DNA from: Serratia ureilytica
GTDB lineage: Bacteria; Pseudomonadota; Gammaproteobacteria; Enterobacterales; Enterobacteriaceae
Direction: 5' to 3'
Length of the DNA stretch: 64,000 nt
Assembly (NCBI RefSeq): GCF_013375155.1
Contig: NZ_JABXOF010000002.1
Span: forward strand, 1-64,000
Positions 8,815 to 18,895 of the stretch are shown one piece after another. The number at the start of each line of letters is the position of its first letter. Within the stretch, counting starts at the first letter, position 1. A program made the translations under genes and the position numbers. Below the pieces are notes generated by a model. It made no database searches and was not told the origin of the DNA. It was given only the letters and a program-made list of their open reading frames with translations.

Positions 8815-10350
8815 TCAGACGACCCGGCGCGCGAAATCACGCGGGCGGAAACCCAACCCGGCCAGCACGCCGAAGTAGGCTACCACACCAGCCACCACCA
8901 CCGCCGCCAAGCGCAGCAAACGCTCCAGCATGTTGCCCTGATCCCAGGCCGGCATCAGCCACATCAAGCCAATCAGCACGGCCGACATCACCAGTACGGC
9001 AATCACCAGCTTGGTGAGGAACAGCGCCCAACCCGGCTGTGGCTGGAAGATTTTCTGCTTGCGCAGCTGCCAATACAGCAGCGCGGCGTTCAGGCAGGCC
9101 GCCAAACCGATCGACAGCGCCAGGCCGGCATGCTTCAGCGGACCGATAAACGCCAGGTTCATCACCTGCGTCATGATCAGCGTAATGATGGCGATCTTGA
9201 CCGGCGTTTTGATGTCCTGACGCGAATAAAAGCCCGGCGCCAGCACCTTAACCACGATCAGCCCCATCAGCCCCACCGAGTAAGCCACCAGCGCGCGTTG
9301 CGTCATCGCCGCGTCAAAGGCGCTGAACTTGCCGTACTGGAACAGCGAGACGGTCAACGGTTTGGCCAAAATACCCAGCGCGATGGCGCTCGGCAGCGCC
9401 AGCAGAAAGCACAGGCGCAGCCCCCAATCCATCAGGCGCGAGTACTCGTCGTGGTTGCCGCTCGAGAAGCTTTTGGCCAGCGACGGCAGCAGGATGGTGC
9501 CCAATGCCACGCCCAGCACGCCGGAAGGAAACTCCATCAGGCGGTCGGCATAGTACATCCAGGACACCGAGCCGGACACCAGGAACGATGCGAAGATCGT
9601 GTTGATGATCAGCGAGATTTGGCTGACCGACACCCCAAGGATCGCCGGCCCCATCTGGCGCATCACCCGCCAGACCCCGGCGTCGCCCAATTTGATGCGC
9701 GGCAGCACCAGCATGCCGATCTTGCGCAGGTGCGGCAGCTGATAGCCCAGTTGCAGCACGCCGCCGACCACCACCGCCCACGCCAGCGCCAGCACCGGCG
9801 GGTGGAAATACGGCGCGGCGAACAGCGCGAAGCCGATCATGCTGACGTTAAGCAGCGTTGGCGCAAAGGCCGGGATCGAGAAACGGTTCCAGGTATTGAG
9901 GATCGCCCCCACCAGCGAGGCCAGCGAAATCAATAGAATATAGGGGAAGGTAATGCGCAGCAGCGCCGACGTCAGCGCAAACTTGTCGGGCGTATCGGTA
10001 AAGCCCGGCGCAGTGATATAGATCACCCAGGGCGCGGCCAGCATCCCCAGCACCGTCACCACCGCCAGCACCAACGTCAACAGCCCGGAGACATAGGCGA
10101 TAAAGGTGCGCGTCGCTTCCTCGCCCTGCTGGCTCTTATATTCCGCCAGGATCGGCACGAAAGCCTGCGAAAATGCGCCTTCGGCAAAGATACGACGCAG
10201 CAGGTTAGGAAGTTTGAACGCCACGAAGAAGGCGTCCGTTGCCATGCCGGCCCCGAACACGCGCGCGACGATCGCATCGCGGGCAAAGCCCAACACCCGC
10301 GAAAACATCGTCATCGAGCTGACGGCAGCCAATGATTTGAGTAGGTTCAT
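8815..10350 (-). CDS. murJ: Lipid II flippase MurJ (MviN)
   Basis: 511 residues, exactly the E. coli length. A polytopic inner-membrane protein of the MOP exporter superfamily that moves lipid II to the periplasmic face for peptidoglycan synthesis. The start [26 protein letters not shown] shows the amphipathic first helix with the conserved Arg18 and Arg24. Further landmarks are the [26 protein letters not shown] region, [15 protein letters not shown] and the [12 protein letters not shown] motif. Predicted 14 transmembrane segments. It lies upstream of the shared terminator and downstream of mviM, about 105 bp apart. Confidence 0.97.
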   Translation of the reverse strand: MNLLKSLAAVSSMTMFSRVLGFARDAIVARVFGAGMATDAFFVAFKLPNLLRRIFAEGAFSQAFVPILAEYKSQQGEEATRTFIAYVSGLLTLVLAVVTVLGMLAAPWVIYITAPGFTDTPDKFALTSALLRITFPYILLISLASLVGAILNTWNRFSIPAFAPTLLNVSMIGFALFAAPYFHPPVLALAWAVVVGGVLQLGYQLPHLRKIGMLVLPRIKLGDAGVWRVMRQMGPAILGVSVSQISLIINTIFASFLVSGSVSWMYYADRLMEFPSGVLGVALGTILLPSLAKSFSSGNHDEYSRLMDWGLRLCFLLALPSAIALGILAKPLTVSLFQYGKFSAFDAAMTQRALVAYSVGLMGLIVVKVLAPGFYSRQDIKTPVKIAIITLIMTQVMNLAFIGPLKHAGLALSIGLAACLNAALLYWQLRKQKIFQPQPGWALFLTKLVIAVLVMSAVLIGLMWLMPAWDQGNMLERLLRLAAVVVAGVVAYFGVLAGLGFRPRDFARRVV

Positions 10351-10456
10351 GTGGTTGTCTGATAGGTACCGTAAATATCAACGCCTGCAACAGCAGGCGT
10401 CAGTGAAACAATCGGCTCAGTTTACGCATCCGGAAAAGAATAGCTACCGCCATATG

Positions 10457-11377
10457 TTACATAGAGTTATCGCGTAACAAACGCTCGACCACCCGCTGCG
10501 CAACCAGCGCCTGCTCGCCGCCGGTTTCCGGCGCGCTCTGATTGGCGACGGCGCAGAGGAAATGCCGCACAGCCCCGTCGAAACCGCGTTGCACCAGCGT
10601 GCTTTGCCAACCCGGCACCGGCTGTTCCAACTCGCCCTGCGCATCTTCGCGCAGCCAGTGGCGCATATCGGTCAACTGATACCGCGCGCCGTCTGTCACC
10701 GCCTGCACGCTTTCGCGCTGGCTGCCGCCGCGGCGATGCATACTGGTCGTCACCAGCGTATCGCCACAGGCGAAGTGGTGCTCGGCGTACAGCATCTCGC
10801 CTGCAGCGTTGGCGCGCACGCTGCCGCTCAGCAGTTGCTCGCCTCCGCCCGCCAGCCACAGGGCGGTGTCCACCACGTGCAGGTAATCATCCAACAGGGT
10901 AAAACGCAGATCGTGAGGGCCGACGCTGTCCGCCCGATGTTTATCCATGCGAATGGAGGCGGGCTGATTCATTTGCTGCTTGAGTTGGCGGTAAAGCGGC
11001 GCGAAACGGCGGTTGAACCCCACCATCAGCGTTTTGCCCCGCCGCTCGGCCAGCTCAAGCAACTGCTCGCCCTGCTCCAGCGTTTCCGCCAGCGGCTTAT
11101 CGACGTAAACATGTACGCCACGGTTAAGCAGCTCGCCAATGACCGAAAAATGGCTGGCGGTGCTGCTGTGGACAAAGACCGCATCGCACTGTTCGGCCAA
11201 GCTGTCCAGCCGAGGGAAACAGGCCATGCGGTAGCTGTCGCACAGCGGCTGCGCTTTCTGTTGATTAGGCGAGAAGCCGCCCACCAGCGTCCAGTCCGCC
11301 GCCTGACTGAGGATCGGCAGGTAGGCCTTCTGCGCGATGCTGCCCAGCCCCACCACGCCCACGCGCAATTTAGTCAT
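10457..11377 (-). CDS. mviM: Gfo/Idh/MocA-family oxidoreductase MviM
   Basis: 306 residues. The N-terminal Rossmann fold begins [18 protein letters not shown] (GxGxxA dinucleotide motif), followed by [12 protein letters not shown], where the Lys is the family catalytic residue, and [13 protein letters not shown]. The C-terminal alpha/beta domain has the [15 protein letters not shown] stretch. NAD(P)-dependent; substrate unknown. It overlaps yceH by eight bases, and the run yceH-mviM-murJ suggests co-transcription with murJ. Confidence 0.92.
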   Translation of the reverse strand: MTKLRVGVVGLGSIAQKAYLPILSQAADWTLVGGFSPNQQKAQPLCDSYRMACFPRLDSLAEQCDAVFVHSSTASHFSVIGELLNRGVHVYVDKPLAETLEQGEQLLELAERRGKTLMVGFNRRFAPLYRQLKQQMNQPASIRMDKHRADSVGPHDLRFTLLDDYLHVVDTALWLAGGGEQLLSGSVRANAAGEMLYAEHHFACGDTLVTTSMHRRGGSQRESVQAVTDGARYQLTDMRHWLREDAQGELEQPVPGWQSTLVQRGFDGAVRHFLCAVANQSAPETGGEQALVAQRVVERLLRDNSM

Positions 11378-12014
11378 GCGTTTCCCTCGCCAACAGTTGC
11401 TGCACCTGCCGTTTCAGCTCCGCCACGTCGTTTTCCAACGCGCTGACCCTGGCGCTCAATTCACCGTCGATCTCCGACTCGAGCGCCGGCGGCGCCTCAT
11501 CGATTGGCCCGCTGAACAGATGCATGAAGCGGCTTTCGCGCTTGCCCGGCTCGCGCGCCAGGCGCACCACGAACGGGCCGTCTTCGCGCGTGGTCAACTG
11601 CTGCAGCACCTGTTCGACCTCGCTGACATCGCTGAACTCGTGCATTCGGTTGGTGCGCGTGCGCAGCTCGCCCGGCGTTTGCGCGCCGCGCAGCAGTAAG
11701 GTGGCGATCACCGCCAGTTCGGCGGGAGAGAGCTTCAGCTGGCCAAACTCGGAATTGCAAAACCGCTGCTCGTATTTCACGACCCGATTGCCGAACCCGC
11801 TGAGGGTGCGCAGGAAATGTTTGCGCAGCAACAGATCGAGGAGTTGCTGCACCTCGCTTTCGCTCAGATCCATCACCGGCTCGCGGTTGGTCTTTTGGTT
11901 ACAGGCCAGGGTAATGGCGTTAAGCGAAAGCGGGTATTGGTCCGGCGTCGTCACCTGTTTTTCCAACAGGCAGCCGATGACCCGGGCCTCTTTGGCGTTC
12001 AATTCATATTTCAT
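11370..12014 (-). CDS. yceH: YceH family protein (DUF480, winged-helix)
   Basis: 214 residues, matching UPF0502/Yce[30 protein letters not shown] opens the first winged helix, [10 protein letters not shown] follows, and a second repeat covers [24 protein letters not shown]. The C-terminus is a coiled coil ([18 protein letters not shown]). No activity is established. The fold suggests nucleic acid binding, but no regulatory role is known to me. It sits between rimJ (ten bases upstream) and mviM (overlapping). Confidence 0.92.
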   Translation of the reverse strand: MKYELNAKEARVIGCLLEKQVTTPDQYPLSLNAITLACNQKTNREPVMDLSESEVQQLLDLLLRKHFLRTLSGFGNRVVKYEQRFCNSEFGQLKLSPAELAVIATLLLRGAQTPGELRTRTNRMHEFSDVSEVEQVLQQLTTREDGPFVVRLAREPGKRESRFMHLFSGPIDEAPPALESEIDGELSARVSALENDVAELKRQVQQLLARETHD

Positions 12015-12023
12015 CGTTTGGCC

Positions 12024-12608
12024 TCAACGTGGGGGTAGCCACTCTTTATTGGTGTATGCCGTCAAAACGTGGTCTTGCCACTTGCCGTCGATCAGCAGGT
12101 AATCTTTGGCGTAACCTTCGCGTTCGAATCCCAGACGCGTCAGCAATGCGCCGCTGCGCTGGTTATGCGGCATATAGTTGGCCATGATGCGGTGCATGCG
12201 CTGTTGGCGCAGCATATAGCGGATGGCGGACTGCAAGGCTTCGAACATCAACCCCTGCCCCTGCCATTTCTCCCCCAGCGAATAACCGAGGAAGCAGGCG
12301 TGAAACGAACCGCGCAACACGTTGCTGAAGTTCGCCACGCCGCGGACTTCCTGCTCTTCCGGATCGAGCAGGATAAAATAGTAGGCGCTGCCCTGCTTTT
12401 GCATTTCAGCGATCATCCCCAGGCGCGCCTGCCAGCCGGACGGATAACAATGGCTTTCATCGCGCACCGGCTCCCAGGGTTTGAGAAAGGTCCGGTTCTC
12501 GGCATAATAGTCCGCCAGACGATAGGCGTCCCGTTCATGCACTAAACGGACCACCATCCGGTCGGTAGTAAGACGTACTTTTGGCGATGCAGAGCGGTAG
12601 CCGAACAT
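12024..12608 (-). CDS. rimJ: Ribosomal protein S5 alanine N-acetyltransferase RimJ
   Basis: 194 residues from [17 protein letters not shown], the same start and length as E. coli RimJ. The GGGGGAA ribosome site sits directly before the ATGATG pair at 12611-12606. The longer in-frame ORF to 12683 has no family match upstream of this. A GNAT acetyltransferase: the acetyl-CoA loop is [17 protein letters not shown] and the conserved C-terminal stretch is [18 protein letters not shown]. It N-terminally acetylates S5 and is linked to 30S assembly. First gene of rimJ-yceH-mviM-murJ. Confidence 0.95.
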   Translation of the reverse strand: MFGYRSASPKVRLTTDRMVVRLVHERDAYRLADYYAENRTFLKPWEPVRDESHCYPSGWQARLGMIAEMQKQGSAYYFILLDPEEQEVRGVANFSNVLRGSFHACFLGYSLGEKWQGQGLMFEALQSAIRYMLRQQRMHRIMANYMPHNQRSGALLTRLGFEREGYAKDYLLIDGKWQDHVLTAYTNKEWLPPR

Positions 12609-14160
<1,552 letters not shown>

Positions 14161-14233
14161 CGCCATAGAAATCCGGCCGAATCGGCAACAGCTGCTATCC
14201 TGTTAGTAAAAACACCCACAGGAGCCCGTCGGC

Positions 14234-14482
14234 ATGAGCGAAGAAGCCAAATTACCGCAACTACTCGAACATATGATACTGAACTTGCGCATGATTTATG
14301 CGCGCTCCACTCTGGTGGAAAAGGCGCTGGCGCATATCCTCGCCAGCGACGCCGGCCTGAAAAACGATATTATCAAACAGCTGCAAGTCGTCACCGCCGC
14401 CAACGAACGCGATCAGATCGATTTGGAACAAGCCCGCATTCACCTGATCGATGTGCTCAACTCGGTACCGGTCAAGAAATAG
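14234..14482 (+). CDS. Small conserved-looking helical protein, unknown function
   Basis: 82 residues, starting MSEEAKLPQLLEHMILNL with AGGAGC eight bases upstream. It looks all-helical and soluble, with no cysteine and no signal peptide. It sits between mdtH (73 bp) and grxB (127 bp), all on one strand. I do not recognise the family. Its size and helical pattern recall small regulatory proteins of the YmgB or Hha type, but no motif supports that. Confidence 0.65.
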   Translation: MSEEAKLPQLLEHMILNLRMIYARSTLVEKALAHILASDAGLKNDIIKQLQVVTAANERDQIDLEQARIHLIDVLNSVPVKK

Positions 14483-14609
14483 CACTCCTCGCCCGCGCCT
14501 GTTGCGCGGGCAATATCGCAATAACGCACCATCCAACACACGCGTTTCAAGACAGCCTCGATAAGCTGTGGTAACTATTGCTGTTAAAACCTGACAACCC
14601 GGAGCAAGC

Positions 14610-15257
14610 ATGAAACTGTTCATTTACGATCATTGCCCATTCTGCGTTAAAGCCCGCATGATTTTCGGCCTGAAACATCTGCCGATTCGCCTGGTCACGT
14701 TGCTCAACGACGATGAGACGACCCCGTTCAATCTGATTGGCAAAAAAATGGTGCCGATCCTGATCAAAGACGACGGCGAAGCGATGCCGGAAAGCCTGGA
14801 TATCGTGCGCTATGTCGATGGCTTGGACGGCAAACCGGTGCTGACCGGCCGCACCACCCCGGCCATCGCCGAGTGGTTGCGCCGGGTCGACAGTTATGCG
14901 GCCAAATTGCTGTTGCCGCGTATTGCGCATGCCGATTTCGAAGAATTTGCCACCGACAGCGCCCGCCGTTACTTTATCGATAAAAAGCAGGCGTCAATCG
15001 GTAATTTCGCCGAGCATCTCGCCAACAGCGCCGATTTGATCGCCGAACTGGAGGCCGACCTGCAAACGCTGTCACCGCTGATCGTCTCCGCCGACGCCGT
15101 GAACGGCGAGCTTTCTGAGGACGATATTCATCTGTTCCCGCTGCTGCGCTCATTGTCGATCGTCGCCGGGGTTGCCCTGCCGGACAACGTGGAAGCCTAC
15201 CGCAACCGCATGGCGCAGCGCAGCGAAGTGCCGTTGCTGCTGGATATGGAACAATAA
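14610..15257 (+). CDS. grxB: Glutaredoxin 2
   Basis: 215 residues, the GrxB length. MKLFIYDHCPFCVKARMIFG contains the active-site CPFC (Cys9 and Cys12) at the start of a GST-like thioredoxin fold, followed by the cis-Pro segment MVPILIKDDG and the ESLDIVRYVD glutathione-binding loop. The C-terminal helical domain is GST-like. It reduces protein disulfides and mixed disulfides with glutathione. GGAG ribosome site six bases before the ATG. Followed after 34 bp by the UbiB-family gene. Confidence 0.96.
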   Translation: MKLFIYDHCPFCVKARMIFGLKHLPIRLVTLLNDDETTPFNLIGKKMVPILIKDDGEAMPESLDIVRYVDGLDGKPVLTGRTTPAIAEWLRRVDSYAAKLLLPRIAHADFEEFATDSARRYFIDKKQASIGNFAEHLANSADLIAELEADLQTLSPLIVSADAVNGELSEDDIHLFPLLRSLSIVAGVALPDNVEAYRNRMAQRSEVPLLLDMEQ

Positions 15258-15291
15258 CGTTCGACAGTCACAAAAAGGATATGGCGTACTG

Positions 15292-16932
15292 ATGCTGAAA
15301 ATGGTGCTCGCCACCGCTCGCGATCGGGCGCGGCTGAAGGAAATTACTTCCGTTCTGATTCGTTATGGTTTGCAAGACGTTCTGCGCCTGCTGGGCCTGG
15401 GGGCGTTGCTGCGTGGCGCCCGCAGTGAGCCCGCACGGCAGAGCGCGCAGCCCCTTCCTCAGCGGCTGCGCGAAGCGCTCGAGGCGCTCGGCCCAACCTT
15501 CGTCAAATTCGGCCAGATCCTGGCCACGCGTTCTGACCTGCTGGATCCGGCCTGGACCGACGAACTGGATCGTCTGCACAGCCAGGCGGCGGTGTTGCCA
15601 TGGGAAATGCTGGCGCCGCAGATCATCGCCGATCTCGGGGATGATCCCGAGCAGCTGTTTGCCGAATTCGATCGCACACCGCTGGCCGCGGCGTCGATGG
15701 CGCAAATTTACCGCGCGCGCCTGCACAGCGGCGAACAGGTAGTGGTGAAAGTGCTGCGCCCCGGCCTGGCAAAAACCATTCACGCCGATCTGCGGCTGCT
15801 GGCCTCGCTGGCGGAAACCGTGGAGCAGCAGAGTCAGGCGCTGGCGCGCTATCGACCACGGCAGATGGTCAGAGCGCTGGCGACGGCGCTCAATCATGAA
15901 CTGGATTTGACCCATGAAGGGCATAACTGCGATCGCGTCGCCGGCATGTTTGCGCGTGAACCCGACGTGGTCGTGCCGAAAATCTATTGGCAATGGTCTT
16001 CTCCGCGTCTGTTAGTGCAGGAATACTTGCCCGGCACCGCGCCGGAGAACCCCCGGCAGTTGGCGGAAGCGGGATTTGACGGCCCGCTGCTGGCGCGGCG
16101 CGGCGCCCGCGCCTTTATGAGCATGGTGCTGGAGCACCGGCTGTATCACGCCGATCCGCACCCCGGCAACGTGATGGCGCTGAGCGGCGATCGCGTCGGC
16201 TTCATCGACTTCGGCATGGTGGGCCAGCTGTCCGAACGGCGGCGCAACCAGTTGCTCCTGCTGCTGCAGGCCATCGCCGATCGTCAGTCCGAAGGCATCG
16301 TCAACACGCTGATCGCCTGGTCGGACAGCGAACCGCTGGATCTGATGGACCTGGAGCTGGCGGCGCAAAACTTTCTCGACAAGCAGGCCGCCGCCTCCCT
16401 AACGCTCGGCAAAGCCCTCACTGACCTGTTGGTGATGGCGCGTGAGCACCAGCTGGCGCTGCCGCCGGATCTGGTGCTGCTGTTCAAGGCCTTAATCACC
16501 GCCGACGGCGTGCTGCACCGGCTGGATCCGGCCTTTGACATCGTCGCCACGCTCAAACCGATGCTGCAACAAACGGTGCTGCAACGCTATGCCCCTGACG
16601 CCGTGCGCCAACGACTCTTGGCCCTGGGCGGGGAAGCGCTCGACGCCGGAGAGGAGCTGCCGCAAACCCTGCGGCTGTTGGTGCGCCGCCTGAAACGCGG
16701 GCAGCTCAATGCCGACATTAACGTCAAGAACCTCGGTCAGTTGAGCAAAGCGCTGGAGCGCAGCGCCGTTACCCTGGCCATCGCCATCGTCACCGCCGCT
16801 TTTGCCCTGGGGCTGGCGCCTTATCTGATGCATTCGTCGCTGCGGCTGTGGGGCATTCCGCTGTTCCCGCTGTTGGGAGGCGCAGCCTGCCTGGCCGGCG
16901 TGATCCTCTTGGCGCTGCGATTACGGCGCTGA
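15292..16932 (+). CDS. ABC1/ADCK/UbiB-family atypical kinase (UbiB paralog)
   Basis: 546 residues from the ATG at 15292 (AAAAAGGAT upstream). All UbiB-family features are present: the KxGQ motif in FVKFGQILATRSDLLD (Lys about 72), the Ala-rich loop replacing the P-loop (AAASMAQIYRARL), VVVKVLRPG with the nucleotide Lys, the catalytic YHADPHPGNVM and the metal motif GFIDFGMVG. Two C-terminal transmembrane helices follow. UbiB supports coenzyme Q biosynthesis, but ubiB normally lies in ubiE-ubiJ-ubiB, not beside grxB, so this is likely a second family member. It might act in quinone or lipid handling; role unproven. Confidence 0.85.
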   Translation: MLKMVLATARDRARLKEITSVLIRYGLQDVLRLLGLGALLRGARSEPARQSAQPLPQRLREALEALGPTFVKFGQILATRSDLLDPAWTDELDRLHSQAAVLPWEMLAPQIIADLGDDPEQLFAEFDRTPLAAASMAQIYRARLHSGEQVVVKVLRPGLAKTIHADLRLLASLAETVEQQSQALARYRPRQMVRALATALNHELDLTHEGHNCDRVAGMFAREPDVVVPKIYWQWSSPRLLVQEYLPGTAPENPRQLAEAGFDGPLLARRGARAFMSMVLEHRLYHADPHPGNVMALSGDRVGFIDFGMVGQLSERRRNQLLLLLQAIADRQSEGIVNTLIAWSDSEPLDLMDLELAAQNFLDKQAAASLTLGKALTDLLVMAREHQLALPPDLVLLFKALITADGVLHRLDPAFDIVATLKPMLQQTVLQRYAPDAVRQRLLALGGEALDAGEELPQTLRLLVRRLKRGQLNADINVKNLGQLSKALERSAVTLAIAIVTAAFALGLAPYLMHSSLRLWGIPLFPLLGGAACLAGVILLALRLRR

Positions 16933-17084
16933 CGCTTTCGGCGTTATCCGATAGGTCTCGCCCTGTTTTACGCGCACTATTCCCGCCATACCGCCGCCTG
17001 CCGTTTTCACGCGCAGGCGGAGCGTTTATAATGATTAATCAATTATCTGCAGCACTTTTCGCCAGCAGTCGCAATGAGGCATTA

Positions 17085-17648
17085 ATGAAGAAGATCCTGA
17101 TGGGCGCAGCCGCCCTGCTGTTCGCCGGCGTATTGGCCGGTTGCAATCAACTGACCCAGTACACCCTGAGTGAGCAGGAAGTGAATGACTACCTGCAGAA
17201 ACATAACGACTATCAGAAGCAAATCGGCGTGCCCGGCCTGCTGGACGCCAACATCGTGCTGACTCAGTTGCAAAGCCAGATCGGCCGCAGCGAACCGGGT
17301 AAAGTCACCCTTTCCGGCGACGCCAAGGTCAACATCACGTCGATTCTCGGCCCGCAGACCGCTGATCTGAAGCTGACGCTGAAGGCGCAGCCGGTTTATG
17401 ACCGGGCGCAGGGCGCCATTTTCCTGAAGGACATGGAGCTGACCGATTACAGCGTGCAACCGGAAAAAATGCAGACGGTGATGAAAGCGCTGACGCCGTA
17501 TCTGAACCAGTCGCTGAAATCCTACTTCGACCAAAAGCCGGCTTATGTGCTGAATCCTGACAACAGCAAAACCGAAGCGCTGGCGAAAAAACTGGCGAAA
17601 GGGTTGGAAGTGAAACCGGGGGAATTGGTGATCCCGTTCAGCGACTGA
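17085..17648 (+). CDS. yceB: YceB lipoprotein (DUF1439)
   Basis: 187 residues from MKKILMGAAALLFAGVLAGC; the lipobox LAGC makes Cys20 the lipidated residue. The mature part fits YceB/DUF1439: YTLSEQEVNDYLQKHNDYQKQIG, DANIVLTQLQSQIGR and KLTLKAQPVYD. The fold is thought to resemble lipid-binding tubular proteins; function unknown. The ATG at 17085 follows a weak ribosome site (AATGAGGC). In other enterobacteria yceB also lies close to grxB and mdtH. Confidence 0.92.
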   Translation: MKKILMGAAALLFAGVLAGCNQLTQYTLSEQEVNDYLQKHNDYQKQIGVPGLLDANIVLTQLQSQIGRSEPGKVTLSGDAKVNITSILGPQTADLKLTLKAQPVYDRAQGAIFLKDMELTDYSVQPEKMQTVMKALTPYLNQSLKSYFDQKPAYVLNPDNSKTEALAKKLAKGLEVKPGELVIPFSD

Positions 17649-17666
17649 CGCCGCCTGAGAACATCA

Positions 17667-17690
17667 AGCCCGCCGCTCGGCGGGCTTTTT
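17667..17690 (+). terminator. Terminator after yceB
   Basis: Nine-base-pair stem AGCCCGCCG/CGGCGGGCT with a two-base spacer, followed by TTTT on the plus strand, 18 bp beyond the yceB stop. Confidence 0.85.
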
Positions 17691-17705
17691 ACTGCCGGGA
17701 AAGCG

Positions 17706-18065
17706 TTACTGTGGGGCGCTGTAGGCGATTTCGCCGGTGTTGCAGTTGAGCGTCACGTTGTAGGTTTTATCTGCCTTGGTGCCACGCACCGTCAACGGCA
17801 CCTGCCATACCTGATCCTTGCCGCTGATGGCATCCGGGCTAACCCAGGCAATCGGCGTTGCGGTACCCAGCAGCTTTTTGTCCGACTCCCAGCGCGTAAT
17901 GCGGTTCTGCAAGAAGTCGCGCTTGACCTGGGCGGCGATATCCGCCGGCTGCAGGCCCGCACACTGCCCCACCTTGGCGGCGCGCTGTTCGTGATCCTGC
18001 GCCCACACCGTCGTCGATGCTCCCATCATGGCCAACAAGGCGATAGCCAAACCCGTTTTTTTCAT
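17706..18065 (-). CDS. yebF: Secreted protein YebF
   Basis: 119 residues from MKKTGLAIALLAMMGASTTVWAQ, with a Sec signal peptide cleaved after VWA. The mature protein matches YebF: KVGQCAGLQPADIAAQVKRDF, QNRITRWESDKK, PIAWVSPDAISGKD and QVPLTVRG. The two cysteines (about 35 and 108) correspond to the disulfide pair. In E. coli YebF reaches the culture medium through outer-membrane porins; its biological role is not defined. The in-frame upstream start at 18170 adds no signal-like sequence and is rejected. Confidence 0.92.
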   Translation of the reverse strand: MKKTGLAIALLAMMGASTTVWAQDHEQRAAKVGQCAGLQPADIAAQVKRDFLQNRITRWESDKKLLGTATPIAWVSPDAISGKDQVWQVPLTVRGTKADKTYNVTLNCNTGEIAYSAPQ

Positions 18066-18135
18066 ATGTCCTCCCGTTGTGATTAGCGCTATCCGGGCGC
18101 CCATCCCTGGCTCACAACAGGGCTTCGGCAAAGGG

Positions 18136-18444
18136 TTACCGTTTGACGAACTCAATGACAAACAGCGCATCCAGGCCCGGATAGATTTCCTTGATCACCT
18201 GCTTCAGTTCGCCGAGCGACATGTTCTCCTGCTGTGCGTGGCGTTCGGTCAGCGCATCCAGGCGCACCGGCGTTACCGACAGCACTTCGATAAAGCAGAA
18301 AAATACGCCGTCCTCATTGCGGCTAACGCGCAATACCTCGCCCGGTTCAAAATGCGATTCACTGGCATCCCGAATGGTGATGGTTTTACGCCCGGCCAGA
18401 ATGTCTTGCTCAAAGCGGCTGAAGAAAGTTATTTCACGGCTCAT
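18136..18444 (-). CDS. yqfB: N4-acetylcytidine amidohydrolase YqfB (ASCH domain)
   Basis: 102 residues from [26 protein letters not shown]. The ASCH fold enzyme hydrolyses N4-acetylcytidine to cytidine and acetate in E. coli. The catalytic residues described there correspond here to Lys20, Thr23 and Glu73, all present. Other landmarks are [13 protein letters not shown] and [18 protein letters not shown]. In the same orientation as yebG, 39 bp downstream of it. In E. coli yqfB lies elsewhere, so this order is particular to this lineage. Confidence 0.92.
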   Translation of the reverse strand: MSREITFFSRFEQDILAGRKTITIRDASESHFEPGEVLRVSRNEDGVFFCFIEVLSVTPVRLDALTERHAQQENMSLGELKQVIKEIYPGLDALFVIEFVKR

Positions 18445-18483
18445 TTTAGATCCTTTTTCATCACAACACCGCAACATAAGTCA

Positions 18484-18807
18484 TTATGCCGCCTGCTTTT
18501 CTGACGCAGATCCCTCTTTTGGGGTAGAGTCCGCTTTTTTCGCTTTGCTTTCCGCCGGTTTCTTGAGGGTTTCCGCCGGCGATGCGCCGCGCAGAATCAG
18601 GCCCAGCGCATCCTTGTTTTCCGCCAGGAAGAAGCTCAGCCCTTCGCGCTGTTCGTCATCCAGGTTCAGCGGCGCCTGCTGCAGCCACTCCCCAAGGTTG
18701 TCCGCCAGATCCAGCATTTTGTCGTAGGCGTCGGCTTCTTTCTTGCTCGCGAAAGTCATTTTTTCCTCACCGTTTCTCACCACCACATATTTAACTTCAA
18801 CCGCCAT
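18484..18807 (-). CDS. yebG: DNA damage-inducible protein YebG
   Basis: 107 residues. The N-terminal half (MAVEVKYVVVRNGEEKMTF, SKKEADAYDKMLDLAD, LDDEQREGLSFFLAENKD) is YebG almost unchanged. The C-terminal 25 residues are a low-complexity Lys/Ala/Glu/Ser tail, longer than in E. coli. An SOS-regulated protein of unknown molecular role. A perfect LexA half-site pair lies 25 bp upstream of the start, consistent with LexA control. Confidence 0.95.
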   Translation of the reverse strand: MAVEVKYVVVRNGEEKMTFASKKEADAYDKMLDLADNLGEWLQQAPLNLDDEQREGLSFFLAENKDALGLILRGASPAETLKKPAESKAKKADSTPKEGSASEKQAA

Positions 18808-18831
18808 GCGTGCGTCCTCAAATACTCAAAT

Positions 18832-18851
18832 TACTGTTATTATATACAGTA
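18832..18851 (-). promoter_or_regulatory. LexA (SOS) box of yebG
   Basis: CTGT-N8-ACAG with an all-A/T centre (18834-18849), extended to TACTGT and ACAGTA on both sides. This is a near-ideal enterobacterial SOS operator, placed between dbpA and yebG where the yebG promoter must be. Confidence 0.93.
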
Positions 18852-18895
18852 TAAATAGATCGTGGCGGGAAGGCAAACCGCCGCCCGCCTTCGGC

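Noticed and set aside
9130-9936. 268-codon plus-strand ORF inside murJ
   Set aside because: Composition is the antisense shadow of a G+C-rich gene (Arg/His/Gln-rich); murJ on the other strand is certain.
12118-12135. GTTCGAATCCC, like a tRNA T-loop
   Set aside because: It lies inside rimJ, in frame with conserved protein sequence, and has no tRNA arms around it.
15281-15294. Three-codon ORF (ATG GCG TAC TGA) overlapping the start of the UbiB-like gene
   Set aside because: It sits right after the ribosome site AAAAAGGAT, but such short ORFs occur often by chance; too little to claim a leader peptide.
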